Below, in pieces: positions 22,863-31,196 of a stretch of DNA of 36,716 nucleotides (the stretch's first letter is position 1; every line of letters begins with the position of its first letter). The notes under the pieces were generated by a model, which had not been told where the DNA came from, ran no database searches, and worked only from the letters and a program-made list of their open reading frames with translations. Location of the stretch: contig CANHJG010000039.1 in NCBI GenBank assembly GCA_947461205.1, positions 1 through 36,716 on the forward strand, given 5' to 3'. The position numbers and the translations under genes were made by a program. The DNA comes from Opitutia bacterium. Lineage in GTDB: Bacteria; Verrucomicrobiota; Verrucomicrobiia; Opitutales; Opitutaceae.

Positions 22863-25800
22863 GCACGCCCGCCGCCTCTCCTCTCACCGACCCGGCACGC
22901 TCCGGTTTCGCCGGCCGCATGGCGTCGATCTTCATCGACTCCAAGCTCACGCCCATCGTCGTCGCCGCTTCGCTGCTTCTCGGTCTCTTCTCGATCCTCA
23001 TGCTCCCGCGCGAGGAGGAGCCGCAGATCAAGGTACCGATGATCGATGTCCTGGTCGCCATGCCCGGCGCCTCCGCCGCCGAAGTGGAAAACCGCGTCAC
23101 CCGCCCGATGGAAAAATTCCTCTGGGAAATCCCCGGCGTCGAATACCTCTACTCGACCGCTTCACCCGGCGGCAACCTGACGGTCGTCCGCTTCAAGGTC
23201 GGCACCGACCTCGAGGCCGCGCTCATCCGCCTCAACCAAAAACTCCAGGCCAATTTCGACCGCATCCCGCTCGGCGTCTCACCCCCGCTCGTCAAACCCC
23301 GCACCATCGACGACGTCCCGATTCTCGCCGTCACCTTCCACAGCGCGCGCTACGACCACGCCATGCTCCGCCGGGTCGCCGCTCAGGTGGAAGACATCGT
23401 CAAAGCCCTGCCCGCCGTCGCCGAGACCACCCTCATCGGCGGCCAGCGCCGCCAGATCAGCGTCTCGCTCGATCCATCCCGCCTCGCCGCACACAACCTC
23501 AGCGCCGCGTATCTCGTGCCGATGCTGCAGCAGGCCAACGCCCAGACGCATACCGGCGCCCAGTCTTCCGCCAATCGCGAAACACTCCTGCAAACCGGCA
23601 CGTTTTTCCGCGACGCCCGCGAGGTCGGCGCCGTCGTCGTCGGCGTCGCCGAGGGCCGCCCCATCTATCTCCGGGATGTCGCCACCCTCCGGGATACGGC
23701 CGCCGAACCCGCCGACTACGTGCTCTTCGGTCGCGGCGGCACCGCCTCCGCCAGCGAGGAAGCCGCCGTCACCCTCAGCCTCGCCAAGCGGCCCGGCGCC
23801 AACGCCGTCGATGTCGTCACCGCCGTCCTCGCGAAAATCGACGCGCTCAAGGGCACCCTCATCCCCGCCGACATCACCATCTCCGTCACGCGCGACTACG
23901 GCGCCACCGCCTCCGAAAAATCCAACGAGCTGCTCCTCCACATGGGCATCGCCGTCTTCGGCGTCGCCGTGCTGATCCTCCTCTTCCTCGGCTGGCGCGA
24001 GTCGATTGTCGTGCTCCTCGCGATCCCCGTCACCCTCGGACTCACGCTCCTCGTGTTCTACCTTTATGGTTACACGCTCAACCGCATCACCCTCTTCGCG
24101 CTGATCTTCTCCATCGGCATCCTCGTCGACGACGCCATCGTCGTCGTCGAAAACATTGTCCGCCACATGGGCCTGCCGAGCTGCCGCCGCAAACGCCTGC
24201 GCCAAATCGCCGTCGAGGCCGTCGACGAGGTCGGCAACCCCACCATCCTCGCCACTTGGGCCGTCATCGCCGCCGTCCTCCCGATGGCCTTCGTCAGCGG
24301 CCTCATGGGCCCCTACATGCGCCCGATTCCCATCGGCTCCAGCGCCGCCATGGTGTTCTCCCTGCTCGTCGCCTTCGCGGTCACGCCGTGGGCCGCCCTG
24401 CGGATGTTGCGTGGGCACCACTCGAAGCAGCACGCCGCCGATGCCGCGGCCTTCGTCGACGCCCCGCTCTCCGACGAAACCGAGGCCGCCGACGAATCCA
24501 TTTCCGAAAACACGTTCACGCGTCTCTACCAGCGCCTGATGCGCCCGCTCCTCGCGCACCGCGCCTGGCGCTGGACCTTCCTCCTCGTGGTCGCCGCCGC
24601 CACGGTCGCCTCGATGGGCTTGGTCGGGATCAACGCGGTGAAGGTCAAGATGCTCCCCTTCGACAACAAGTCGGAGTTCCAGATCATCCTGAACTTCCCC
24701 GAGGGCACCACCCTCGAGCAAAACGCCCGCGCCGCCCGCGAAATCGCCGCCGCCGTCCGCACCGAACCCGAGGTGCGCGACTACCAGATCTACGCCGGCG
24801 CCGCTTCGCCGTATAATTTCAACGGCCTCGTCCGCCACTACTTCCTGCGCCGCGGTCCCGCGGTGGCCGACATCCAGGTCAACCTCCGCCCGAAGCACCA
24901 GCGCACCGCCCAGAGCCACGACATCGCGAAACGCATCCGCCCGCGCGTGACGGCCATCGCCGAAAAATACGGCGCTGCCGTCGCCGTCGCCGAGGTCCCG
25001 CCCGGCCCGCCCGTCCTCCAGACCATCGTCGCCGAAATCTACGGCCCCACCGAAGAGGCTCGGCTCAAGCTCGCCGCCACGGTCCGCGAGATCTACCGCG
25101 CCACCCCCGGCGTCGTGGACATCGACTGGTATGTCGAGGACCGCCAGCCCAAGACCGTCTTCCACGTGGACAAGGCCAAGGCCGCGCTCCACGGCATCAC
25201 CGAAGCCGCCATCGCCCGCACAATCCAACTCGCCGTGCAGGGCTACCCCGTCACGCTGCTCCACACCCCCACGGAGCGTGAAGACGTCACCATCGTCCTC
25301 GAACTCCCCCGCGCCCTCCGCGCCCGCCCCGACGATCTGCTCTCGCTCTCCGTGCGCTCCGAGCTGAATCCCGCCGCGCCCCTCGTCCCGCTCCGCGAAC
25401 TCGTCACCGTCGAGCAGACCCTGGGCGAACGAAACATCTACCGCAAAAACCTCCAGAACGTGATTTACGTCACCGCCGACGTGGCCGGCGTCGTCGAGAG
25501 TCCCGTCTACGCGATCCTCGAGATGAACCGGGCCCTCGCGAAACTCGACGGCCGCGACTTCGGCGGCACCACCGCCCGCGTCGAGTTATTCAATATCGCC
25601 ATGCCCACCGACGACCGTGAACCGGCCATCAAATGGGACGGCGAATGGCAGGTGACGCTCGAAGTCTTCCGCGACCTCGGTCTCGCCTTCGGCGCCGTCT
25701 GTATTCTGATCTACATGCTCATGGTCGGCTGGTTTAAGAATTACTCCACTCCCCTCATCGTCATGACCGTCATCCCGTTCTCCCTCGTCGGCATTATGCC

Positions 25801-26194
25801 GGCCCACGCGCTGATGGGGGCGTTCTTCACCGCCACCTCGATGATCGGCTTCATGGCCGGCGCCGGCATCGTCGTCCGCAATTCCATCATTCTCGTCGAT
25901 TTCATCGAGCTGCGTCTCAGCCACGGGCGCACCCTGGCCGAGGCCTGCATCGAATCCGGCGCGGTCCGCTTCCGCCCGATGATGCTCACGGCCTTCGCCG
26001 TCGTCGTCGGCGGCCTGGTCATTCTGGCCGACCCGATCTTCCAAGGCCTCGCCATTTCCCTGCTCTTCGGCGCCATCGCCTCGCTCGTCATCAGCCCGCT
26101 CGCGGTGCCGCTCATCTATTACATGACCCACGCCGGCCGCACTCCCGCGGCCGCCGCCGCCGCGCCGGACGCCCAGTGCGACATCTCTTCATGA
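22859..26194 (+). CDS. RND-superfamily efflux permease (AcrB/HAE-like)
   Basis: This 1111-aa inner-membrane transporter has the full 12-helix RND layout with two large periplasmic loops. It opens with [20 protein letters not shown], followed by the porter domain ([20 protein letters not shown]). The helix-4 proton relay [13 protein letters not shown] has Asp424 and Asp425, as in AcrB Asp407/Asp408. The helix-10 position of AcrB Lys940 is Arg1007 here ([13 protein letters not shown]), a variant seen in some RND branches. DD rather than the DE of heavy-metal pumps argues for an HAE-type, but the operon context is sulfur metabolism. Start is the GTG overlapping the adaptor stop; a later ATG at 22919 is possible. 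The stop overlaps the rhodanese start (ATGA). Substrate unknown. Confidence 0.93.
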   Translation: MSTPAASPLTDPARSGFAGRMASIFIDSKLTPIVVAASLLLGLFSILMLPREEEPQIKVPMIDVLVAMPGASAAEVENRVTRPMEKFLWEIPGVEYLYSTASPGGNLTVVRFKVGTDLEAALIRLNQKLQANFDRIPLGVSPPLVKPRTIDDVPILAVTFHSARYDHAMLRRVAAQVEDIVKALPAVAETTLIGGQRRQISVSLDPSRLAAHNLSAAYLVPMLQQANAQTHTGAQSSANRETLLQTGTFFRDAREVGAVVVGVAEGRPIYLRDVATLRDTAAEPADYVLFGRGGTASASEEAAVTLSLAKRPGANAVDVVTAVLAKIDALKGTLIPADITISVTRDYGATASEKSNELLLHMGIAVFGVAVLILLFLGWRESIVVLLAIPVTLGLTLLVFYLYGYTLNRITLFALIFSIGILVDDAIVVVENIVRHMGLPSCRRKRLRQIAVEAVDEVGNPTILATWAVIAAVLPMAFVSGLMGPYMRPIPIGSSAAMVFSLLVAFAVTPWAALRMLRGHHSKQHAADAAAFVDAPLSDETEAADESISENTFTRLYQRLMRPLLAHRAWRWTFLLVVAAATVASMGLVGINAVKVKMLPFDNKSEFQIILNFPEGTTLEQNARAAREIAAAVRTEPEVRDYQIYAGAASPYNFNGLVRHYFLRRGPAVADIQVNLRPKHQRTAQSHDIAKRIRPRVTAIAEKYGAAVAVAEVPPGPPVLQTIVAEIYGPTEEARLKLAATVREIYRATPGVVDIDWYVEDRQPKTVFHVDKAKAALHGITEAAIARTIQLAVQGYPVTLLHTPTEREDVTIVLELPRALRARPDDLLSLSVRSELNPAAPLVPLRELVTVEQTLGERNIYRKNLQNVIYVTADVAGVVESPVYAILEMNRALAKLDGRDFGGTTARVELFNIAMPTDDREPAIKWDGEWQVTLEVFRDLGLAFGAVCILIYMLMVGWFKNYSTPLIVMTVIPFSLVGIMPAHALMGAFFTATSMIGFMAGAGIVVRNSIILVDFIELRLSHGRTLAEACIESGAVRFRPMMLTAFAVVVGGLVILADPIFQGLAISLLFGAIASLVISPLAVPLIYYMTHAGRTPAAAAAAPDAQCDISS

Positions 26195-26568
26195 ATCTGT
26201 TCAAAATGATCAAAGCGATGTTCACCTCGGCGCCCCGCGCCGAACCCCTCGACTGCGCCGCCCGCCTCCGCTCCGGCGCCGCCGTGCTCGTCGACGTGCG
26301 CGAACCCGCCGAGTGGGCCGAGGGCGTCGCCCAAAACGCCGTGCTCCTCCCGCTTAGCGATCTCACCGGCGGGCGCCTGCAGTGGACGCCCTTTCTCTCC
26401 GACCATCGCGAACGCGAGCTGTTCGTCTATTGCCGCTCGGGCGGGCGCTCGGCCATCGCCGCCCGCATTCTCGCCGCGGAGGGTTTCCGCGCCGCCAACA
26501 CCGGCAGCCTCACCGACTGGTCCGCCGCCGCGTGGCCCGTCGTTCCGCCCGCCAAATCCCGCCGGTAA
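26191..26568 (+). CDS. Single-domain rhodanese sulfurtransferase
   Basis: This 125-aa rhodanese carries the active-site loop CRSGGRS with Cys81, expected to hold a persulfide. The domain reads [20 protein letters not shown] (31-50), LPLSDL, then [19 protein letters not shown] and [13 protein letters not shown]. No signal peptide is present, though the N-terminus ([11 protein letters not shown]) is mildly hydrophobic, so it is probably cytoplasmic. The six-residue loop is the type that transfers sulfane sulfur from thiosulfate or polysulfide to thiols. Its ATG overlaps the RND stop, so expression is coupled to the pump. It precedes the YeeE/YedE transporter halves, which may supply its substrate. 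An upstream GTG at 26176 is less likely. Confidence 0.92.
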   Translation: MNLFKMIKAMFTSAPRAEPLDCAARLRSGAAVLVDVREPAEWAEGVAQNAVLLPLSDLTGGRLQWTPFLSDHRERELFVYCRSGGRSAIAARILAAEGFRAANTGSLTDWSAAAWPVVPPAKSRR

Positions 26569-26578
26569 TTTCCCTCTC

Positions 26579-27133
26579 ATGGCCTCCCCCACCCCCGCCC
26601 CCCATTTCCTCCGCCAATCGCGTTGGAACCCCTACCTCGTCGGCACCGCCATTGGCGTGCTGAGCTGGATCGTCTTCGCCGTCGTCGACAAACCCCTCGG
26701 CGTCACCACCGCGCTCACCGGCCTCGCGGGCGCCTGCGCCGCGCCCTTTCTCGGCACCGACACCGTCGCGGCCAACGCCTACTTCAAGAGCCACGTCTTC
26801 AAACTCGACTACGGCATGCTCTTCCTCGGCGGCATCGCCCTGGGCGGATTCCTCTCGGCGATTCTCTCCGGCAGCTTCCGCGCCGAGATCATCCCGACGG
26901 TCTGGCGCGAACGCTTCGGCGGGTCCGTCGCGAAACGCCTGGTCGCAGCCTTCGTCGGCGGCATTCTCGCGATGTATGGCGCGCGCCTCGCCGACGGCTG
27001 CACCAGCGGTAACGGCATCAGCGGCAGCCTCCAGCTCGCCGTCGGCGGCTGGACGTTTTTTCTGACGCTCTTCGCCTCCGGCATCCTCACGAGTCTCGTG
27101 CTCTTCGGCACCGGCCGCTCCTCGAAAAACTAA
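26579..27133 (+). CDS. YeeE/YedE-family sulfur transporter, first half
   Basis: This 184-aa membrane protein is one half of a YeeE/YedE (PF04143) transporter; single-chain YeeE imports thiosulfate through a row of cysteines. Hydrophobic segments lie at about 19-36, 42-58, 79-98, 121-138 and 155-177. The family hallmark GARLADGCTSGNGISG is at 134-149 with Cys141; a second conserved-type cysteine is Cys53 (GLAGACAAPF). The N-terminus is polar (MASPTPAPHFLRQSRWNPYL). It lies 10 bp after the rhodanese and 12 bp before the second half. The pair together corresponds to one full-length YeeE. Thiosulfate or a related sulfane-sulfur compound is the likely substrate. Confidence 0.9.
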   Translation: MASPTPAPHFLRQSRWNPYLVGTAIGVLSWIVFAVVDKPLGVTTALTGLAGACAAPFLGTDTVAANAYFKSHVFKLDYGMLFLGGIALGGFLSAILSGSFRAEIIPTVWRERFGGSVAKRLVAAFVGGILAMYGARLADGCTSGNGISGSLQLAVGGWTFFLTLFASGILTSLVLFGTGRSSKN

Positions 27134-27145
27134 ACGCCCCCGCCC

Positions 27146-27736
27146 ATGCACCTGCTCGCTGCGGTCACTCCGCCCGTCACCGGCCCCGCCGCCCTCGTCG
27201 CCTCCGTCGTCCTCGGCGCCATTTTCGGCGTGCTGCTCCACCGCGGAGGCGTCGCCAATTACAACGTCATCGTGAACCAGTTTCGCTTCCGCGATTTCAC
27301 GGTTCTGAAAATCATGCTGACCGCCATTATCGTCGGTGGCCTTGGCGTGCTCGCGCTGAACTCCGTCGGCCTCGCCAACTATCATATCAAGGCCGCCAAT
27401 ATGCTCGGGGTCGTGCTCGGCGCCGCAATCTTCGGCGTCGGCATGGTGCTCTACGGCTACTGCCCCGGCACCGCCATCGCCGCCGCCGCGTCCGGCAGCA
27501 TTCACGGTCTCGTCGGCCTCGCCGGCCTGCTCGTCGGCGGCACGCTCTACGCCTTCAGCTTTCCGTGGATTGCGAAAAATATCCTGCCCGTCGCCGCCCT
27601 CGGCAAAGTCCGCCTCCCCGATGTCACCGGCGTGCCCGCCGTCGTCTGGTTCGTCGCGCTCCTCGCGATCGCGCTCACCGTTTTCTTTTTCATCGAGCGC
27701 GCCGAACGCCGCGCCGCGGCCTCCGCCCCGTCCTGA
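27146..27736 (+). CDS. YeeE/YedE-family sulfur transporter, second half
   Basis: This 196-aa protein is the partner half of the preceding YeeE/YedE protein. It begins with a hydrophobic helix (ALVASVVLGAIFGVLLHRGG, 16-35), then the family segment VANYNVIVNQFRFRDFTVLK, and the hallmark LYGYCPGTAIAAAASG (102-117) with Cys106, followed by GLVGLAGLLVGG. Five or six membrane segments are visible, ending in a charged tail (ERAERRAAAS). In two-gene systems the halves assemble into one channel; each contributes cysteines to the conduction path. It is followed by 71 bp before the thioredoxin gene. Confidence 0.9.
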   Translation: MHLLAAVTPPVTGPAALVASVVLGAIFGVLLHRGGVANYNVIVNQFRFRDFTVLKIMLTAIIVGGLGVLALNSVGLANYHIKAANMLGVVLGAAIFGVGMVLYGYCPGTAIAAAASGSIHGLVGLAGLLVGGTLYAFSFPWIAKNILPVAALGKVRLPDVTGVPAVVWFVALLAIALTVFFFIERAERRAAASAPS

Positions 27737-27807
27737 CGCCCCGTCTCCGCGCCCCCGGCCCGGCGGGCATCGTCCGGCACGACCGCCCCACCCCACCTGA
27801 TTTCACC

Positions 27808-28623
27808 ATGTCCCACGAACTCTCCGATTTCCAAACCGACGTCCTCCACCGCAGCCAACGCACCCCGGTGCTCGTCGACTTCTGGGCCGCGTGGTGCGGG
27901 CCGTGCAAAATGCTCGGACCCGTCCTCGAAAAACTCGCCGCCGAAGCCGACGGCCGCTGGGTGCTCGTGAAGATCGACACCGAGGCGCACCCCGATCTCG
28001 CCGCCCAGTTTCAGATCCGCGGCATTCCCAACTGCAAACTCTTCCACCACGGCAGCGTCATCGCGGAGTTGTCCGGGGCCGTCCCCGAACCACAGCTGCG
28101 GGCCTGGCTCGCCGACCATCTCCCGACCCCGAAACGCGAAACGATGGCCCGCGCCCGCGAGCTCCTGCGCGCCGGGCACGCCGCCGCCGCCGACGCGCTC
28201 CTGCGGCCCCTCGCCGCCGCCGAGCCCGCCGACCACGAACTCGCGGTCCTCGCCGCCCGCGCGCGGGTGTTTTCCGATCCCACCGACGCGCTCGCGCTCC
28301 TCGCCCCGCTCCCGCCCGCCTCGCCGTGGAGCGACGGAGCCGCTGTCGTGCAAACCTTCGCGGCCGCCTTCCAGTCCATCGCCGTCCCTGAACGCCTGCC
28401 CGATACGCCATTGCGCGCCCGCTACCTCGCCGCCCTCGCCCAACTCCGCCGCGAAGCCTTCGACACCGGGCTCACCGAACTCATCGCCGTCCTCACCGAA
28501 AAACCCGGCTACGACAACGGTCAGGCCAAAGCCCTCGGCGCCGCCTTATTTCGCCACCTTGGCCTGCGCCACCCGGTCACCGAAAAATTCTCCCGCGCGT
28601 TCAGCATGGCCGTCAACGTCTGA
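27808..28623 (+). CDS. Thioredoxin with TPR-like C-terminal extension (CnoX/YbbN-like)
   Basis: This 271-aa protein combines an N-terminal thioredoxin domain (residues about 4-107) with a helical extension (about 108-271). The redox motif is WAAWCGPCK, Cys30 and Cys33, preceded by PVLVDFW. The extension has TPR-like helices (RARELLRAGHAAAADALLRP, DHELAVLAARARVF) and the YbbN-type ending seen in tetratricopeptide thioredoxins (EKPGYDNGQAKALGAALFRH). E. coli CnoX has lost the first cysteine; this protein keeps CGPC and should be redox-active. In this operon it may reduce persulfides made by the rhodanese. A CCGGG/CCCGG stem with a T-run (28636-28676) follows, a weak terminator candidate before DUF302. 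Confidence 0.9.
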   Translation: MSHELSDFQTDVLHRSQRTPVLVDFWAAWCGPCKMLGPVLEKLAAEADGRWVLVKIDTEAHPDLAAQFQIRGIPNCKLFHHGSVIAELSGAVPEPQLRAWLADHLPTPKRETMARARELLRAGHAAAADALLRPLAAAEPADHELAVLAARARVFSDPTDALALLAPLPPASPWSDGAAVVQTFAAAFQSIAVPERLPDTPLRARYLAALAQLRREAFDTGLTELIAVLTEKPGYDNGQAKALGAALFRHLGLRHPVTEKFSRAFSMAVNV

Positions 28624-28692
28624 CCCCCCACCGCGCCGGGCCCGCCGAATCACCCGTCGCGTCCCGGTCTTTTTTTGTCCCTTTTTCCTCTC

Positions 28693-29091
28693 ATGAATAC
28701 CGACCTCGTCCTCACCCGCTCCTCCGCCCTGCCGCTGGAAACGGTCTGCGAAAAACTGGCCGCCGTCGCCACCCTTCACAAATTCGGCGTGCTCGCCACG
28801 CACAACCTCCGCGAGAAAATGAACAGCAAGGGCGTGCCCTTCGACCGCGAATGCCGCGTGATTGAGGTCTGCAATCCGTCACAGGCGCGGGACGTCCTGA
28901 GCCAGGCGATCGAAATTTCCACGGCTCTGCCCTGCCGGATCTCCGTCTACGAAGAAGGCGGCCGGACGATACTCGCGACGATCAAACCCACCGCGCTGCT
29001 CACGCTGTTCGGCGTCCCCGGCGCGGCGGCGGCGGCGCAGGTAGTCGAGGACACGATGGTGCGCATCATGGAAGAGACCTGCGGCGGATAA
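28693..29091 (+). CDS. DUF302 domain protein
   Basis: This 132-aa protein matches DUF302, a small fold of unknown function that is often encoded with rhodanese, YeeE/YedE and DUF2892 genes. Visible features: LPLETVCEKLAAVATLHKFG (13-32), VLATHNLREKMNSKGVPF, the CRVIEVCNPSQARDVLSQ block (54-71) and LPCRISVYEEGGRTILATIK, followed by the DUF302-typical VVEDTMVRIMEET. There are four cysteines beyond the first (ECRV, EVCN, LPCR, ETCG). No signal peptide. Start at 28693 gives the normal N-terminus; an upstream in-frame start at 28675 is possible. It is the last gene of the plus-strand run, with a convergent gene 43 bp further on. Confidence 0.85.
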   Translation: MNTDLVLTRSSALPLETVCEKLAAVATLHKFGVLATHNLREKMNSKGVPFDRECRVIEVCNPSQARDVLSQAIEISTALPCRISVYEEGGRTILATIKPTALLTLFGVPGAAAAAQVVEDTMVRIMEETCGG

Positions 29092-29134
29092 GGCCGACTG
29101 ACCCGGGCCTCTGTCCGGCCATTCGGAGGAAGCC

Positions 29135-30025
29135 TTACGCGAGCAGCCGCTCGCAGAGCGCCAGGAGGCGGGCGCGGAGCGGTTCGGCGCGGGCGGCGAA
29201 CGCCCGCTGGTGCGTCTCGTAATCCGTGCGGCCGGCCAGCGTTTCGATCGGAATAGGGGCGAAGCCGAGCGCGCGCAGATCGTAAGGGCTGGCCCGCATA
29301 TCCACTTCGCGGATGTCGCGCGCCAGGGCGAAGCAGTCCGCAATCAACTCGCTCGGGGCGAACGGCGCCAATTTGAAGGCCCATTTGTAGAGATCCATGT
29401 TGGCGTGAAGACACCCGCGTTGCTCGAATTGCGGGACGGCTTCGCGCGAGGGCGAAAGTTTGTTGAGGGGACGTGCGGGGCTAGTGAAAAAACGAAACGC
29501 ATCGAAGTGCGAACACGTGAGGGGCGCGGCTTCGACGATGCGCGCGAGCTCGTCCGGCGCGAAGCGCAGCGGGTGGGCGTTGTGGCGGACTTCGTCGGGC
29601 GTCTGCCGGTAAACCATCGCCCACTCGTGGAGGCCGTAGCAGCCGAAAAAAGCCGGGCGGGCCTGGGTCGCGAGCAGGAGGTCGCGGAGCCACGTGACGT
29701 AGCGGTGGCGCGGTTCCGGCAGCCGCACGAGGGCGACGGCGGCCGTGCCGTCGGCGAGCGGGACCGCGTGATATTCGGACCAGCGGAGGTAGGCACGGGC
29801 CGATTCTCCAGCCAGAGCGGCGTCGGGGCCGGGATGCCAGCGGCGCAGCCACGCGGGCCGGAACGCGTAGTAGTTGAACAGAAAATCGTAGACCGGATGC
29901 TTTTCGCCGCGCGCAGCTCGGGCCTGATGGGGATCGGTCCACGCGCGCACACGGTCCTCGTGCGCCGCGGCGCGGGCGGGCCAAGCGGACTCAGGGAGAA
30001 CGGACGATGGGCCGGCGGCGGTCAC
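29135..30025 (-). CDS. Conserved protein of the family labelled 3-methyladenine DNA glycosylase
   Basis: This 296-aa cytoplasmic protein belongs to a conserved family that I know from automatic annotations as 3-methyladenine DNA glycosylase, without biochemical proof I can cite. Conserved blocks are HPVYDFLFNYYAFRPAWLRR, WHPG, FFGCYGLHEWAMVYR, RHNAHPLRF, LTCSHFDAFRFF, and CLHANMDLYKWAFKLAPFAP followed by DIREVDMRASPYDLRALG. It has no helix-hairpin-helix glycosylase motif that I can see. The GTG at 30025 overlaps the vapC stop (GTGA), which suggests translational coupling; a TTG at 30043 is the alternative. Cotranscription with a VapBC pair is unusual and noteworthy. Confidence 0.7.
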   Translation of the reverse strand: MTAAGPSSVLPESAWPARAAAHEDRVRAWTDPHQARAARGEKHPVYDFLFNYYAFRPAWLRRWHPGPDAALAGESARAYLRWSEYHAVPLADGTAAVALVRLPEPRHRYVTWLRDLLLATQARPAFFGCYGLHEWAMVYRQTPDEVRHNAHPLRFAPDELARIVEAAPLTCSHFDAFRFFTSPARPLNKLSPSREAVPQFEQRGCLHANMDLYKWAFKLAPFAPSELIADCFALARDIREVDMRASPYDLRALGFAPIPIETLAGRTDYETHQRAFAARAEPLRARLLALCERLLA

Positions 30026-30429
30026 GGCACGACGGGCTGCCAAACCGCGAGTTTCTTGAAGTAATCGCGGAGATAACCGCGGTCACGGGCGAGGAGCCGT
30101 TCCGCATGAAGCTGGGCGTGGGCGCCGATCAGAAAATCCGGAACGACGCGTCCGCCCTTGCCACCGCGGGCAAGGTGCGCGCCAAAAAGCTTGCCGGCCA
30201 GCGTGGCACTGGCGACGGACGAAGGGATGAAGCGGATGTTCCAGTCATGGAGGAATTCGACGACCTCGTCGGCTCCAAGCGCGGGGGTGATCTCGGCCAA
30301 GACGCATTCGCCGATCACCAGGCTGCCTTCCCGGGAAGCCTGGCGGAGGGCCGCCTCGGAGGCATCGGCCCACCGCGGATCGTCGGTGACGACGTCGAGC
30401 AGGACGGAACTGTCAACGGCGGTCACCAT
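30022..30429 (-). CDS. vapC: VapC-like PIN-domain ribonuclease toxin
   Basis: This 135-aa PIN-domain protein has the four acidic residues expected to bind the catalytic metal: Asp6 (VDSSVLLD), Glu46 (VLAEI), Asp98 (VPDFLIGAHA) and Asp116 (LARDRGYL). VapC toxins are endoribonucleases, often cutting tRNA or rRNA, and are inhibited by the antitoxin encoded just upstream. Here the vapB-type gene overlaps the vapC start by 17 bp on the same strand, the standard organisation. The vapC stop in turn overlaps the start of the next gene. All catalytic positions are intact, so it is likely active. Confidence 0.92.
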   Translation of the reverse strand: MVTAVDSSVLLDVVTDDPRWADASEAALRQASREGSLVIGECVLAEITPALGADEVVEFLHDWNIRFIPSSVASATLAGKLFGAHLARGGKGGRVVPDFLIGAHAQLHAERLLARDRGYLRDYFKKLAVWQPVVP

Positions 30430-30649
30430 CGCGGGACTTGGCGAGATACGTGTCGACGCTCATACCGGAGGGAAGGCGGGCGCGACCGCGCCATTTCTTG
30501 AAAACATCCGCGGTGTCTTCGGCTTTGGAGCCGACCAGTTTTCCGCCGACCGCGGCAAAGGTGAGTTCGGTGCCGGCGCGGAGGCCGAGTTGGTCGCGCA
30601 ACCGCTTGGGAATCGTAACCTGACCTTTTTCGGAGACGGCCGTTGTCAT
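30413..30649 (-). CDS. vapB: AbrB/MazE-type antitoxin (VapB)
   Basis: This 78-aa protein has an N-terminal SpoVT/AbrB swapped-hairpin DNA-binding domain: VSEKGQVTIPKRLRDQLGLR (5-24) followed by AGTELTFAA. The C-terminal 35 residues (DVFKKWRGRARLPSGMSV and DTYLAKSRDGDRR) should wrap around and inhibit the PIN toxin. VapB-VapC complexes usually bind their own promoter; a 12-bp palindrome lies 11 bases upstream of the start codon. The ATG at 30649 is the natural start for an AbrB fold. Confidence 0.92.
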   Translation of the reverse strand: MTTAVSEKGQVTIPKRLRDQLGLRAGTELTFAAVGGKLVGSKAEDTADVFKKWRGRARLPSGMSVDTYLAKSRDGDRR

Positions 30650-30659
30650 ACTTTTAAAT

Positions 30660-30671
30660 TAGGAATTCCTA
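30660..30671. promoter_or_regulatory. Palindromic operator candidate of the vapBC operon
   Basis: TAGGAATTCCTA is a perfect 12-bp palindrome located 11-22 bases upstream of the vapB ATG, inside an A+T-rich stretch (about 30650-30676) unlike the surrounding sequence. On the minus strand the following TAATTTAAAAG could contain the -10 element. AbrB-fold antitoxins bind short palindromes like this, so autoregulation by VapB-VapC is the likely use. Confidence 0.62.
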
Positions 30672-30703
30672 CTTTTGGAGCAAGGCCAACGATGGGCCGC
30701 CCG

Positions 30704-31186
30704 TCAAAACGTGCGCTCGAGCGACTGACCGGGGTTGAGCGGACGCCACGCGGCGCCGAATTCACGGAGCGCCGTGCGGACCGCAGTGAGTTCGGCGGCG
30801 TGGATGTCGGGCGGTGGCACGCCGCGGCGGCGGCACGCGGCGATGAGCGTTTCCGCAAAGGTCGCGGGGTCGGACGCACCGCCCCATTGGTTCGCCTGCA
30901 GGCACGCGATCAGCGCTTCGCTCTGCAGCGCCTGGGCAGGTTTCACGCGGTCGATTTTCTCCCCGTGCAGCAGGGCCGTGAGGCGGTCGTGGGCTGCGCC
31001 GCGGGCGAGCCGGCCGAAAAACGCGTCGCGCCAGCCGAGCGTGCTTTCGACGACGAAGTGAAAGGCGTCATGCGGCAGGATGCCCTGCCGCGGCATGGGG
31101 CCCTGCGTCGTCGTGCCGTCGGGCCGGACGCAGTGGAGGATGTCGGCCGGAGCGGAGGCGGGATTTTTCGTGAAGCGAACGAGCAT
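30704..31186 (-). CDS. Conserved protein of unknown function
   Basis: This 160-aa cytoplasmic protein begins MLVRFTKNPASAPADILHCV and has a striking central motif LPHDAFHFVVESTLGWRDAF (37-56) followed by FGRLARG. I have seen proteobacterial proteins of similar size with the LPHDxxHFVVE motif but know no function. The C-terminal half is helical and ends in QSLERTF. The ATG at 31186 lies 10 bp after the stop of the upstream gene, so it belongs to the same operon. The HD and HFVVE residues could be metal ligands, which is a guess. Confidence 0.7.
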   Translation of the reverse strand: MLVRFTKNPASAPADILHCVRPDGTTTQGPMPRQGILPHDAFHFVVESTLGWRDAFFGRLARGAAHDRLTALLHGEKIDRVKPAQALQSEALIACLQANQWGGASDPATFAETLIAACRRRGVPPPDIHAAELTAVRTALREFGAAWRPLNPGQSLERTF

Positions 31187-31196
31187 GGACGGATTA

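Noticed and set aside
23279-25264. Antisense open frame of about 660 codons inside the RND permease gene
   Set aside because: Low-complexity acidic/glycine-rich translation opposite an unquestionable RND gene.
29210-30064. Plus-strand open frame of 284 codons opposite the 296-aa protein
   Set aside because: No recognisable domain, while the minus strand has conserved family blocks and operon coupling.
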